NCBI GenBank assembly: GCA_937877575.1
Contig: CALFIZ010000064.1
Location: forward strand, 1 to 16,086
Origin: an uncultured Marinilabiliales bacterium
Lineage (GTDB): Bacteria; Bacteroidota; Bacteroidia; Bacteroidales; BM520
DNA length: 16,086 nt
Direction of reading: 5' to 3'
Made by a program: the position numbers and the translations under genes. This document shows, in pieces, positions 7,405 to 15,825 of the stretch. Below the pieces are notes generated by a model. That model saw nothing but the letters and a program-made list of their open reading frames with translations, was not told the DNA's origin and searched no databases. The first letter of the stretch is position 1. Each line of letters opens with the position of its first letter.

Positions 7405-9108
7405 ATGGAAACTGTAAACAATGGAACAGAAGAAAAGAAATCGTTGAATTTCTTGGAACAAATAATAGAGGAAGACTTAAAAAAGCCAGAATATCACAAC
7501 ACTGTTTTAACTCGTTTTCCGCCGGAACCGAATGGTTATCTGCACATCGGACATGCCAAGTCCATCTGCCTGAATTTCGGTCTTGCCAAAAAGTACAATG
7601 GCAAAACCAATCTGCGTTTTGATGACACCAATCCTTCAAAGGAGGAGGTTGAGTACATCAACTCCATCAAGGAAGACATCCACTGGCTCGGTTTCGACTG
7701 GGGCGACAGGGAGTTCTATGCCTCCAATTATTTTGACCAGCTGTATGAATGGGCTGAGGAGCTGATAAAGAAAGGCAAGGCATACGTCGATGACCAGTCG
7801 GCTGAAGAAATCAGCAGACAGCGCAGCAATCCCAAGGATCCGACTGCTCCCGGCATTGAAAGCCCTTACCGCAACAGAAGTGTGGAGGAGAACCTTAACC
7901 TCTTCAGAAGAATGAGGAACGGTGAGTTCAAGGATGGTGAGAAGGTGCTCCGTGCCAAGATAGACATGGCATCGCCGAACATGCACATGCGCGACCCGGT
8001 CATGTATCGTATCATGCATGTCACACACCACAGAACAGGTGACAAATGGTGCATCTATCCCATGTATGACTGGGCTCACGGCCAGTCTGATTACATTGAG
8101 GGCATAACCCACTCGTTCTGCACCCTCGAATTTGAGATTCACCGTCCGCTTTACGACTGGTTCCTCGACCAGGTCTATACAGAAGGTACGATGCGAAACA
8201 AGCAGCGTGAATTTGCCCGCTTCAACCTCAGCTATACGGTTATGAGCAAACGTAAGCTTCTGACTCTCGTCAACGAGCATTACGTCGATGGTTGGGACGA
8301 CCCGCGGATGCCGACAATCGCAGGCATCAGAAGAAGAGGCTATACCCCTGAGTCCATCAGAAACTTCATGGAGAAAGTAGGCGTTGAAAAACGCGACAAC
8401 GTCATCGAAATGAGCCTCCTCGAATATTCCGTAAGGGAAGACCTCAACAAAAAAGCCCCGCGCGTGATGGCAGTACTCAATCCGGTGAAACTCGTCATAG
8501 ACAACTATCCTGACGGTATGGTCGAATATATCACCACTGAAAACAATCCTGAAGACCCGGAAGCCGGAACAAGAGAACTTCCGTTCACCAGGGAACTGTA
8601 CATTGAAAGGGATGATTTCATGGAAGAGCCGCCTAAGAATTTCTTCCGCCTCGGTCCCGACAGGGAAGTCCGCCTCAAGAGCGCATATATCATAAGATGC
8701 ACTTCATACGAAAAGGATGCCGATGGCAACATCACAGTAATCCATTGCACGTATGATGCTGAAACAAAGAGCGGTATGCCGCAGGCAAACAGAAAGGTTA
8801 AGGGAACTCTTCACTGGGTTTCGGCACAGCACGCCATAGATGCGGAAGTCAGAATTTACGACCGCCTGTTCACCGACCCTGACCCGGCAGGCCATAAGGA
8901 CAGGGATTTCCTCGAATTTATCAATCCTGACTCTATCCACATCATGTCGAACTGCAAACTCGAACCTTCCCTGAAGAACGCCCGGAAGGGTATCGGCTAC
9001 CAGTTCCAGAGACTCGGTTATTTCTGTCTTGACAAATATGCAACCCCGGACACATTGGTTTTCAATAAGACGGTAGGACTTAAGGACAGCTGGAAAAAAA
9101 ACAGTTAA
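7405..9108 (+). CDS. glnS: Glutaminyl-tRNA synthetase
   Basis: This class I aminoacyl-tRNA synthetase charges tRNA-Gln with glutamine using ATP, in the cytoplasm. The 567 residues are close to the usual 550-580. The HIGH signature is at residues 47-50 in PPEPNGYLHIGHAKS, and the KMSKS-equivalent is MSKRK at 280-284. The block YPMYDWAHGQSDYIEGITHS identifies GlnRS rather than bacterial GluRS. The C-terminal half (from about residue 345) is the beta-barrel anticodon-binding region, ending in GYFCLDKYATPDTLVFNKTVGLKDSW as in other GlnRS proteins. No promoter motif is evident in the 24-base gap upstream, which supports co-transcription with the preceding genes. relA begins 22 bases after its stop. 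GlnRS in a bacterium implies direct charging of Gln-tRNA instead of the Glu-tRNA amidotransferase route. Confidence 0.97.
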   Translation: METVNNGTEEKKSLNFLEQIIEEDLKKPEYHNTVLTRFPPEPNGYLHIGHAKSICLNFGLAKKYNGKTNLRFDDTNPSKEEVEYINSIKEDIHWLGFDWGDREFYASNYFDQLYEWAEELIKKGKAYVDDQSAEEISRQRSNPKDPTAPGIESPYRNRSVEENLNLFRRMRNGEFKDGEKVLRAKIDMASPNMHMRDPVMYRIMHVTHHRTGDKWCIYPMYDWAHGQSDYIEGITHSFCTLEFEIHRPLYDWFLDQVYTEGTMRNKQREFARFNLSYTVMSKRKLLTLVNEHYVDGWDDPRMPTIAGIRRRGYTPESIRNFMEKVGVEKRDNVIEMSLLEYSVREDLNKKAPRVMAVLNPVKLVIDNYPDGMVEYITTENNPEDPEAGTRELPFTRELYIERDDFMEEPPKNFFRLGPDREVRLKSAYIIRCTSYEKDADGNITVIHCTYDAETKSGMPQANRKVKGTLHWVSAQHAIDAEVRIYDRLFTDPDPAGHKDRDFLEFINPDSIHIMSNCKLEPSLKNARKGIGYQFQRLGYFCLDKYATPDTLVFNKTVGLKDSWKKNS

Positions 9109-9130
9109 AGCCTTCATATAACCTTGTGTT

Positions 9131-11344
9131 ATGAAGACAATAGAGGAATTAAAGGACATATTGTTTTCTGTATCAGAGGAAAAATTTTCTGAGGAATACA
9201 TAGAGACAATAAAAAAGGCCTGTGATTTAAGCAGCAGATATGCGGCCAATTATAAATTCAGCGGTGAGGGAATAAAGATAGACCCTTATCAGCACAGCCT
9301 CAAGGTTGCCATAATCCTGCTCAAGGAAATCCAAATCGACAGTTATTCCGTCGTGGCTTCGCTTCTCATGTATTGCGATGAAAGTGTCATCTTGCAGAAC
9401 AGGGAATGGATTTCCAAAAGCACTGTTGAACTGATTGAAAAACTCCGGAAAATATTCAGTCTTCAAATCAACCACCTTGACATGAATGCCGAATATTTCC
9501 GCAAGATGCTTTTCAATATCAGTGCGGATATCCGTGTGCTGATGATATGTCTCGTGGATCGTTTGGTCTCAATGCGTGAAATAATGCTTTTCCCGCCGGA
9601 ACTTCAGGAAAGGTTCTGCACTGAGGTCAACGACCTGTATGCCCCTCTCGCCCATAGAATAGGTCTTTACAACATTTACACCGAACTGCTTAACCGTGCT
9701 TTCCGTTACTTCAACAAGGCTGAGTATGACAGGATAGACAAAATACGCAATGAGCAGCTGGAGCTGAACTTGGACAAACTTAAGTCTTTCGTCAGCAGCA
9801 TTAGGCAAATCCTCGAAGACCATCATTATAACTATAAGATAAAATACAGGGTCAAGTCGCCTTACTCAATATGGAATAAAATTGAGAACAAGAAGGTGTC
9901 TTTTGAGGAAATTTATGATTTGTTTGCCGTAAGGGTCATTTTCGAACTTCCTGAAGGTGAGATAGATGAAGAGATTAAGGAAATAGATGCCCAAATAAGA
10001 AAAGAGATTGATGACAGACAGAAAATATCCGACGAGTTCAAGGAACTTGACAATCCTGCCCTTACGGAAGAGCGTCGTCGTGAACTCGAAAAGTTGAGGA
10101 AAGACGTGATGAAGATTATGAAATCTTCAAAGCACCGTCAGAAGGAGTTGTTGGAGGAAAGGTCCAAGAAGGAGGAAGTCAAGGCCAATAAGGAGCGTTC
10201 CGAATGCTGGAACATATATGCGTTGGTCACCGATAAATACACACCGATGATTTCCAGGACGCGCGACTGGGTGTCAAAACCGCGTGAAAACGGCTACGAG
10301 TCGCTTCATACCACTCTTATACTTGACGATAAAACCAACGTTGAGCTGCAGATACGTTCCAAGAGAATGGACCATATTGCCGAATACGGTCTTGCTTCCC
10401 ATTGGCATTACAAGGAAAAAATCAACACTTCCATGTCGGCTGAAAAATGGCTTGAACAAGTCAGAAGCGCCATTGAAGAAGACGGCAAGACAATAAGTTA
10501 CGTCATAGAGGAATTTAAGCCTAACAACGAAAAAGAGGACATCTTCGTGTTCACGCCTGACAAGGAGCTGCGCCGTATGCCGGCAGGCTCAACCATACTT
10601 GATTTTGCGTATGAGATTCATTCTCAAATAGGTAACAAATGTGTTGGCGGCATCGTCAACGGGAAGCAGGTGGTTGAGAAAGTCAACGGTAAGGTTGTGA
10701 AACGCATTGAAGGCGGCATCAACAAAGGCAAAGACTATAAAATCCAGAACGGCGAAACCATCAGTATCATCACCTCCAAAACGCAGCATCCCGCCATCGA
10801 CTGGATGAACATTGCCGTCACCACCAAAGCCAAATACAATATACGCAAAAGTCTTGATGAGGCTTATCAGGAGAAAGTAGATGAAGGCAAGGATATCCTC
10901 AAACGCAAATTCAAAAACTGGAAATACGACTTCGAGGAGAATTTCAATGACATTATAGTGAATTTCGGCTACAAGTTCGGCATGGAACTGTTCTATGACG
11001 TTGCCACGGAGAAGCTGAACACACTCAAAATAAAGGCATATCTCGACAATAAGGACATTCTCGACAAAGAACTTGTCTTGCCGCCTGAACAGCCTCAGAA
11101 GGCCGAAAAACAGTCTGCCGCGGGCATAAAAGGGAATATGGCATTGTTTACTGTTGCAGACAACAGGCGAATCAGGGGTATTCCGACCAAATGTTGTGAA
11201 AACATCCAGTGTGGCGAGGAGGTGTTCGGTTTCTTTTCAACTACCGGTGAAATCAAGGTTCACCGTCAGTCATGCCCCAATGCTGCCGATTTGAAGAAGA
11301 ATTTCCCTTATCGTATCGTGGATTTGAAGTGGGGTGCGATTTAG
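9131..11344 (+). CDS. relA: RelA/SpoT-family (p)ppGpp synthetase with dead hydrolase domain
   Basis: This is a long RelA/SpoT homolog (737 residues) that makes the stringent-response alarmone (p)ppGpp from GTP/GDP and ATP. Residues 30-200 match the hydrolase domain, but the HD dyad expected after ALL is Met80-Tyr81 (SLLMYCDES), the following ED is Glu84-Ser85, and DRLHNMR is DRLVSMR, so it should not hydrolyse ppGpp. The synthetase domain keeps EEIYDLFAVRVIF, RTRD (376-379), NGYESLHTT, VELQIRS and HIAEYGLASHWHYKE. A very charged, probably coiled-coil segment of about 81 residues (278-358) is inserted between VIFELPEGE and CWNIYALV. A TGS domain follows (EDIFVFTPDKELRRMPAGST), then the helical region and the zinc-finger/RIS domain (ADNRRIRG, CC, VHRQSC). 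The usual ACT domain is absent. It is last in the rpiB-lutB-glnS-relA run. Its TAG stop overlaps the stop of the convergent feoB. Confidence 0.93.
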   Translation: MKTIEELKDILFSVSEEKFSEEYIETIKKACDLSSRYAANYKFSGEGIKIDPYQHSLKVAIILLKEIQIDSYSVVASLLMYCDESVILQNREWISKSTVELIEKLRKIFSLQINHLDMNAEYFRKMLFNISADIRVLMICLVDRLVSMREIMLFPPELQERFCTEVNDLYAPLAHRIGLYNIYTELLNRAFRYFNKAEYDRIDKIRNEQLELNLDKLKSFVSSIRQILEDHHYNYKIKYRVKSPYSIWNKIENKKVSFEEIYDLFAVRVIFELPEGEIDEEIKEIDAQIRKEIDDRQKISDEFKELDNPALTEERRRELEKLRKDVMKIMKSSKHRQKELLEERSKKEEVKANKERSECWNIYALVTDKYTPMISRTRDWVSKPRENGYESLHTTLILDDKTNVELQIRSKRMDHIAEYGLASHWHYKEKINTSMSAEKWLEQVRSAIEEDGKTISYVIEEFKPNNEKEDIFVFTPDKELRRMPAGSTILDFAYEIHSQIGNKCVGGIVNGKQVVEKVNGKVVKRIEGGINKGKDYKIQNGETISIITSKTQHPAIDWMNIAVTTKAKYNIRKSLDEAYQEKVDEGKDILKRKFKNWKYDFEENFNDIIVNFGYKFGMELFYDVATEKLNTLKIKAYLDNKDILDKELVLPPEQPQKAEKQSAAGIKGNMALFTVADNRRIRGIPTKCCENIQCGEEVFGFFSTTGEIKVHRQSCPNAADLKKNFPYRIVDLKWGAI

Positions 11345-13728
11345 ATGATTAGCATTCCTATCTGATAGAATATCGTGCTGACTATCCAGGCCAAAGCTAT
11401 CGTGTAAAAAACGGTAAAGAAAGCCCATTTCCATTTTCCGCTTTCATTCTTGATGGCTATTATGGTTGAAAAGCACGGCATGTACAGCAGTATGAAGATG
11501 AGCATGCTTGCTGCCGAAAGCGGTGTCATGTTGTTGCGTACAAGTTGTGAGATGCGGAGACTTCCTTCATCGCTTTCGAAGCCTTCTTCTTCGATGATGG
11601 CTTCTTCTTCGGCGCTTGCGTAAAGGACGCCCATAGTTGATGCCACGACTTCTTTTGCGGCGGTTCCGGCAAGCAGGGACACGCTCTGTCTCCAGTCAAA
11701 TCCGCAAGGTTTCATGACAGGTTCTATGACTTTGCCTATAGTGCCGAGATAGGAGTTTTCCATCTGTTCTTTGGCTGTGTCGTAGCGGTTGTGATTCGGA
11801 AAATATCCGAGTGCCCAGATTATGATGGAAGCTGCAAGGATGATGGTTGCCATCTTCTTGAGATACTCCTTGCCTTTTTCCCAGGTGTGTCTTAATACGG
11901 CCTTGGCGGTCGGCATACGGTACGGAGGCAGTTCCATTACGAAAGGCAGGCTTTCGCCCTTGACGAAATATTTGCTGAAAAGTTTTGCCATCAGGACGGA
12001 CATAATCATACCGAAAGCATACAGTCCCGTAAGGATAAGTGCAGCGTGGCGGTTGAAGAAGGCGCCCACGAGTATCATGTAGGTGGGTATTCGTGCCGAA
12101 CAGCTCATCATAGGTATTATCAGCATTGTAAGCAAGCGGCTTTTGCGGTCTTCAATGGTGCGCGTCGCCATGATTGCAGGGACATTGCAGCCGAATCCCA
12201 TTATCATAGGGATGAAACTCTTGCCGTGCAGTCCCATCCTGTGCATCAGCTTATCCATGATAAAGGCGGCACGCGCCATGTAACCGCTGTCTTCCATAAA
12301 TGATATAAACAAATATAATATGAGTATGTTGGGCAGGAAGACAATGACACTGCCCACTCCGCTAATTATGCCGTCAACAATAAGACTGCGCAGCGGCCCG
12401 TCCGGCATGATATTGCTTACAGTGTCGCCGAGCCACGAAAACAGCGAGTCTATCCAGTCCATAGGATACTGGCCTATGGCAAAGGTGAAGAAAAATGTTA
12501 TGAAAATGAATATGAGGAAGAAAGGATAGCCTAACCATTTGTTGGTCACTATGGCGTCTATCTTGTCGGTGAGACTGTGCGGATTGCCCTTCGTGTTTTT
12601 CTGATACACTTCTGCAAGAGCGCCGCGAATGAATCCGTATTTTGCATCGGTTATGGCACTTTCGATGTCTATATTGTTTTTCTTCTGATATTCTTCTGCA
12701 AGTTCGTCGCGCAGTTTCTTGATGCTGCCGTCGTCATCCTTCATCTTGGCGTATTGTTCCAGCTGGCTGTCGTTTTCGAGAAGCTTGATGCTGAGGAAAC
12801 GCGTTGACAGCTCATCGCTGAAACCGTGATTGTAAAGTTCGGTGCGGAGACTGTCGATGCGGCGTTCCAGTTCGGCGCCGTGGTTGACGTGAATGTGACG
12901 CTCCTGAGTGCTTTTGCCTTCAAACACATTGATGATGGTGTCGAAGAGTTTGTTTATGCCTTCACCGTTTCTGCCTGTAGTGGGAACGATGGGCATTCCA
13001 AGCAGAGTTGAAAGTTGGTTTATATCGAGTATGTCACCGCTTTTCTTCAGTTCGTCGTACATATTGAGGGCCATTACTATGGTAATGTCCATGTCGATGA
13101 GCTGTGTGGTGAGGTAAAGGTTGCGTTCCAGGTTGCTGCCGTCAACGACATTCAGGATGATGTCGGGCATCTTTTCGATGAGATGTTTGCGGACGTACAG
13201 TTCTTCAGGGCTGTAGGCGCTGAGGCTGTATGTTCCCGGAAGGTCGGTGAGGTTGAAGGTATAGCCGCCGTATTGGAATGTGCCGACTTTTTCGTCCACG
13301 GTGACTCCGCTGTAGTTGCCCACCTGTTCGTGTGCATGTGCCGCTATGTTGAAGATACTTGTCTTGCCGCAGTTCGGGTTCCCTACCAAAGCCACATTGA
13401 TGGTATGTGTGCGGACTTCAGCGAGTCGTTCCACTGCGGGGCGGTCGTCACATGGCAGAGGCGGCTGGTCGATATGGTCTTGTTTCAGCCATTCTTCAGC
13501 CTCTTCCGGTGTCACTATTTCAACTTTTGAAGCATCGTTGCGGCGCAGCGACACCTCAAAATTCATTATGCGGTATTTTATCGGGTCGTTGAGAGGGGCG
13601 TTGAGGATACTTTTAACCTTCACACCTTTGACAAACCCCATCTCTATGATACGTTTGCGGAAGTGTCCATGACCTGCGACACGGATAACTACGCCTTCTT
13701 CACCGGTCTGTAATTCAGACAATAACAT
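11341..13728 (-). CDS. feoB: FeoA-FeoB fusion ferrous iron transporter
   Basis: This is an inner-membrane Fe(II) importer of 795 residues. Residues 1-73 form a FeoA domain (SH3-like, LLSELQTGEEGVVIRV...FVKGVKV). A linker leads to the FeoB G domain with G1 GNPNCGKTS (116-124), G2 GVTVDEK, G3 DLPGTYS (162-168) and G4 NMYD (222-225). A helical segment of about 270-395 follows, then the polytopic membrane domain starting near residue 398. It has the conserved blocks GVGSVIVFLPNILILYLF, MGFGCNVPAIMATRTI (Cys514) and SCSARIPTY (Cys543), with hydrophobic helices to the C-terminus. FeoA-FeoB fusions are common in Bacteroidetes. No separate feoC is seen. Its own promoter lies upstream, 90 bases separate it from the deaD stop, and its TAA stop overlaps the TAG stop of relA. 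I see no clear Fur box. Confidence 0.96.
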   Translation of the reverse strand: MLLSELQTGEEGVVIRVAGHGHFRKRIIEMGFVKGVKVKSILNAPLNDPIKYRIMNFEVSLRRNDASKVEIVTPEEAEEWLKQDHIDQPPLPCDDRPAVERLAEVRTHTINVALVGNPNCGKTSIFNIAAHAHEQVGNYSGVTVDEKVGTFQYGGYTFNLTDLPGTYSLSAYSPEELYVRKHLIEKMPDIILNVVDGSNLERNLYLTTQLIDMDITIVMALNMYDELKKSGDILDINQLSTLLGMPIVPTTGRNGEGINKLFDTIINVFEGKSTQERHIHVNHGAELERRIDSLRTELYNHGFSDELSTRFLSIKLLENDSQLEQYAKMKDDDGSIKKLRDELAEEYQKKNNIDIESAITDAKYGFIRGALAEVYQKNTKGNPHSLTDKIDAIVTNKWLGYPFFLIFIFITFFFTFAIGQYPMDWIDSLFSWLGDTVSNIMPDGPLRSLIVDGIISGVGSVIVFLPNILILYLFISFMEDSGYMARAAFIMDKLMHRMGLHGKSFIPMIMGFGCNVPAIMATRTIEDRKSRLLTMLIIPMMSCSARIPTYMILVGAFFNRHAALILTGLYAFGMIMSVLMAKLFSKYFVKGESLPFVMELPPYRMPTAKAVLRHTWEKGKEYLKKMATIILAASIIIWALGYFPNHNRYDTAKEQMENSYLGTIGKVIEPVMKPCGFDWRQSVSLLAGTAAKEVVASTMGVLYASAEEEAIIEEEGFESDEGSLRISQLVRNNMTPLSAASMLIFILLYMPCFSTIIAIKNESGKWKWAFFTVFYTIALAWIVSTIFYQIGMLII

Positions 13729-13755
13729 ATTTCTATCCTAATTTAAAATAATCGG

Positions 13756-13786
13756 CAAAAATATGCTTGTGATTGTCGCCTTACAA
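13756..13786 (-). promoter_or_regulatory. Promoter for feoB
   Basis: On the minus strand TTG (13786-13784), a 20-base gap and TATTTTTG (13763-13756) fit the Bacteroidetes consensus. The -7 element is followed by CCG, exactly as at the deaD promoter. The feoB ATG is 27 bases downstream. Iron control is expected from the gene's role but no operator is evident. Confidence 0.6.
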
Positions 13787-13790
13787 TACC

Positions 13791-13808
13791 TAAAAATGAG
13801 TATTTTTA
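13791..13808. terminator. Small AT hairpin downstream of deaD
   Basis: TAAAAAT, a 4-base loop (GAGT) and ATTTTTA form a 7-bp inverted repeat just past the deaD stop. With one bulged base three more pairs (ACC/GGT) can form. It is AT-rich and has no clear U-tract, so it would be at best a weak terminator between deaD and feoB. Confidence 0.3.
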
Positions 13809-13818
13809 TGGTTAGGGA

Positions 13819-15657
13819 TTATTTTCTGTCGCTGCGTCGTCCCGAACGCCTTTTCCCTTTATTTTTGTCTGGTTTTTTGCGCTCCTTGCGTTTGCGCTCC
13901 GCTTTCCTGTCGTATTCCTGCTTTTCACGTTTCTGCTTCTTTCCGTATGGTTCGCTCACTAAATCGACGTAATAGCCCTTTCTGGGCTGACTTTCGAAGG
14001 CGTCGATAAGTTTGTTTGCCTGGTCGGCATAAACGTCAAAGAACGAGAATTTGTCGGTTATCTCAATGTTGGTGATGCTGATGGATCGGTCATCTGTGGT
14101 GGAGTTGATAAGTCCGAGGAGGTTTTTTGGGGTGACTTTGTCGCTGCTGCCGCCGAAGTTGATTTTCATGCGGACTTTTGTTCCGCGTTCAGGATAGTAT
14201 TCGTCGTCACTTCTTCCGCGTCGGCTGTTTCTGTTTTCCTTATGGTTGTCATCGCGTCGGCTGTCGTAGGCTTTGGAGCGCCTGTCGTCATCGTTCCTGT
14301 CATCCTTGCTGCGTTTGTTGCGTGACGGCCTGTCTTCTATGTTGATGTCCTGAGCGTCCTTGTAGTAATCGAGAAAGCGGTTGAATTCCAGTGAGACGAA
14401 ACGGTTTATGATGTCTTCTTTGGTCAGGTATCCGAGTTTTTTGTATATGTGCGGCAGGAACACTTCTATCTGTTCGTCGTTGACCTGGACGTTTTCCATC
14501 TTGTCGATTAGGTGGAACAATTGTTTTTTGCAGATTTCCAATCCGTTAGGGACCATCAGCCTTGTGAACTGCTTTTTGGTGATTTTTTCCAAAGCCTTTA
14601 TTTTGTGCAGTTCCTTTACGTGTATGATTGAGATCGAGACACCTTGTTTGCCTGCGCGTCCTGTACGGCCGCTGCGGTGGATATAGACCTCATTTTCATC
14701 CGGGAGGTTGTAGTTGATGATGTGAGTAAGGTCGCTGACATCGAGACCGCGGGCTGCCACATCGGTTGCAACGAGCAGTTGGAGGTTGTGGATTCTGAAA
14801 CGGTTCATCACATAATCGCGCTGTGCCTGGCTCAAGTCACCGTGAAGTGCATCGGCGTTATAGCCGTCCTGCATCAGCTTGTCGGCCACTTCCTTGGTTT
14901 CCTGGCGTGTGCGGCAGAAAACTATGCCATAAATGTCGGGATTGATGTCAACGATGCGTTTCAGTGCAAGATATCTGTTCTGGGCTTTGACCATGTAGTA
15001 GAAATGTTCCACATTTTCTGCGCCGGAGTTGCGGATTCCTACTGAGATCTCATGATAGTCTTTCATGTATTTCTTGGCGATGCCGGCGATTTCCGCAGGC
15101 ATGGTTGCAGAAAACAGCAGCGTCCGCCTGTCTTCCGGAACACCCTGGAGGATGGTCTCTATGTCTTCGATGAATCCCATGTTGAGCATTTCGTCAGCCT
15201 CGTCGAGGACGAGATAATTTATCTCCGAGAGCGACACTTTTTTCCTTTCGATGAGGTCTATCAGACGTCCCGGTGTGGCAACCAGAATCTGCGGAGTCAC
15301 ATCGAGTTCCTTGAACTGTGTCACAATGTTCTCACCGCCATAGACCGGAACCACTTTGACTTGCGGAATGAATTCGGCATAGTGTTTCAAGTCGTTGGCT
15401 ATCTGTATGCAAAGTTCACGTGTGGGAGACAGGACAAGTGCCTGAATCTTCTTCTCATTGGCGTCTATCATGTTGAGGATAGGCAGTCCGAAAGCTGCAG
15501 TCTTGCCGGTTCCCGTCTGCGCAAGTCCCACCAAATCAGCATTTTCGTTCAACATATACGGGATGACCTGTTCCTGTATGGGCATAGGTTCAACAAATCC
15601 CAATTTTTCCGTTGCCTTCAGCAGTTCCGGTCGCAATCCTAATTCTTCAAAGCTCAT
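13819..15657 (-). CDS. deaD: DEAD-box RNA helicase, DeaD/CsdA type
   Basis: This is an ATP-dependent RNA helicase of 612 residues, expected to unwind RNA in ribosome assembly, mRNA turnover or cold adaptation. All core motifs are present: Q motif (FEELGLRPELL...PMPIQ, from residue 3), Walker A AQTGTGKT (46-53), PTREL (78-82), TPGR (128-131), DEAD (152-155), SAT (183-185), ATDVAARGLDV (297-307) and HRSGRTGRAG (327-336). A charged, Arg/Asp/Ser-rich disordered linker (441-493) leads to a DbpA/CsdA-type RNA-binding domain (about 494-570, RMKINFGG...VTPKNLLGLI...), then a very basic tail (571-612). The RNA-binding domain places it in the DeaD/CsdA/DbpA group rather than RhlE. Whether its target is 23S rRNA, as for DbpA, cannot be read from the sequence. 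It is transcribed from its own promoter, in the same direction as feoB. Confidence 0.94.
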   Translation of the reverse strand: MSFEELGLRPELLKATEKLGFVEPMPIQEQVIPYMLNENADLVGLAQTGTGKTAAFGLPILNMIDANEKKIQALVLSPTRELCIQIANDLKHYAEFIPQVKVVPVYGGENIVTQFKELDVTPQILVATPGRLIDLIERKKVSLSEINYLVLDEADEMLNMGFIEDIETILQGVPEDRRTLLFSATMPAEIAGIAKKYMKDYHEISVGIRNSGAENVEHFYYMVKAQNRYLALKRIVDINPDIYGIVFCRTRQETKEVADKLMQDGYNADALHGDLSQAQRDYVMNRFRIHNLQLLVATDVAARGLDVSDLTHIINYNLPDENEVYIHRSGRTGRAGKQGVSISIIHVKELHKIKALEKITKKQFTRLMVPNGLEICKKQLFHLIDKMENVQVNDEQIEVFLPHIYKKLGYLTKEDIINRFVSLEFNRFLDYYKDAQDINIEDRPSRNKRSKDDRNDDDRRSKAYDSRRDDNHKENRNSRRGRSDDEYYPERGTKVRMKINFGGSSDKVTPKNLLGLINSTTDDRSISITNIEITDKFSFFDVYADQANKLIDAFESQPRKGYYVDLVSEPYGKKQKREKQEYDRKAERKRKERKKPDKNKGKRRSGRRSDRK

Positions 15658-15687
15658 TATTAGTTAATTTTCAATATTTTGCGGCGG

Positions 15688-15720
15688 CAAAAATAATACA
15701 TATTAAATGTACCATATCAA
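15688..15720 (-). promoter_or_regulatory. Promoter for deaD
   Basis: On the minus strand TATTTTTG (15695-15688), followed by CCG, matches TAnnTTTG. A TTG at 15720-15718 is a possible -33 element with 22-base spacing, slightly long. The ATG is 30 bases downstream. The -33 half lies in the stretch that may come from foreign sequence, so only the -7 element is reasonably secure. Confidence 0.45.
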
Positions 15721-15825
15721 CGGTTTTTTGTCAATATAGTGTTTAATTATTTTTTCAACTTCTTTTCGGAAATTTGCAACGAACATTTGTTCCGAACGTT
15801 CCCGCGCCTGTTTTGCGTTTAACAT
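15703..15825 (-). CDS. Small ORF, possible truncated phage-type protein
   Basis: This 40-residue ORF (MLNAKQARERSEQMFVANFR... to ...PLIWYI) starts in the TAATG that ends the upstream 77-residue ORF, overlapping it by one base. An excellent Shine-Dalgarno sequence, AAGGGGGT, ends 6 bases before the ATG. It can pair with all 8 bases of the usual 16S anti-Shine-Dalgarno with one G-U pair. The NAKQARERSEQ opening resembles the start of small helical phage proteins that are normally about twice as long, so this copy may be cut off at its 3' end. That resemblance is from memory and weak. Its 3' end runs into the deaD promoter, where a contig junction is possible. Function is unknown. Confidence 0.5.
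   Translation of the reverse strand: MLNAKQARERSEQMFVANFRKEVEKIIKHYIDKKPLIWYI

Noticed and set aside
7636..8280. 214-residue ORF opposite glnS
   Set aside because: It lies wholly inside a strongly conserved gene, with no recognisable motif. It is a shadow of glnS codon use.
13015..13530. 171-residue ORF opposite feoB
   Set aside because: It is antisense to the conserved FeoB GTPase domain and has no family features.
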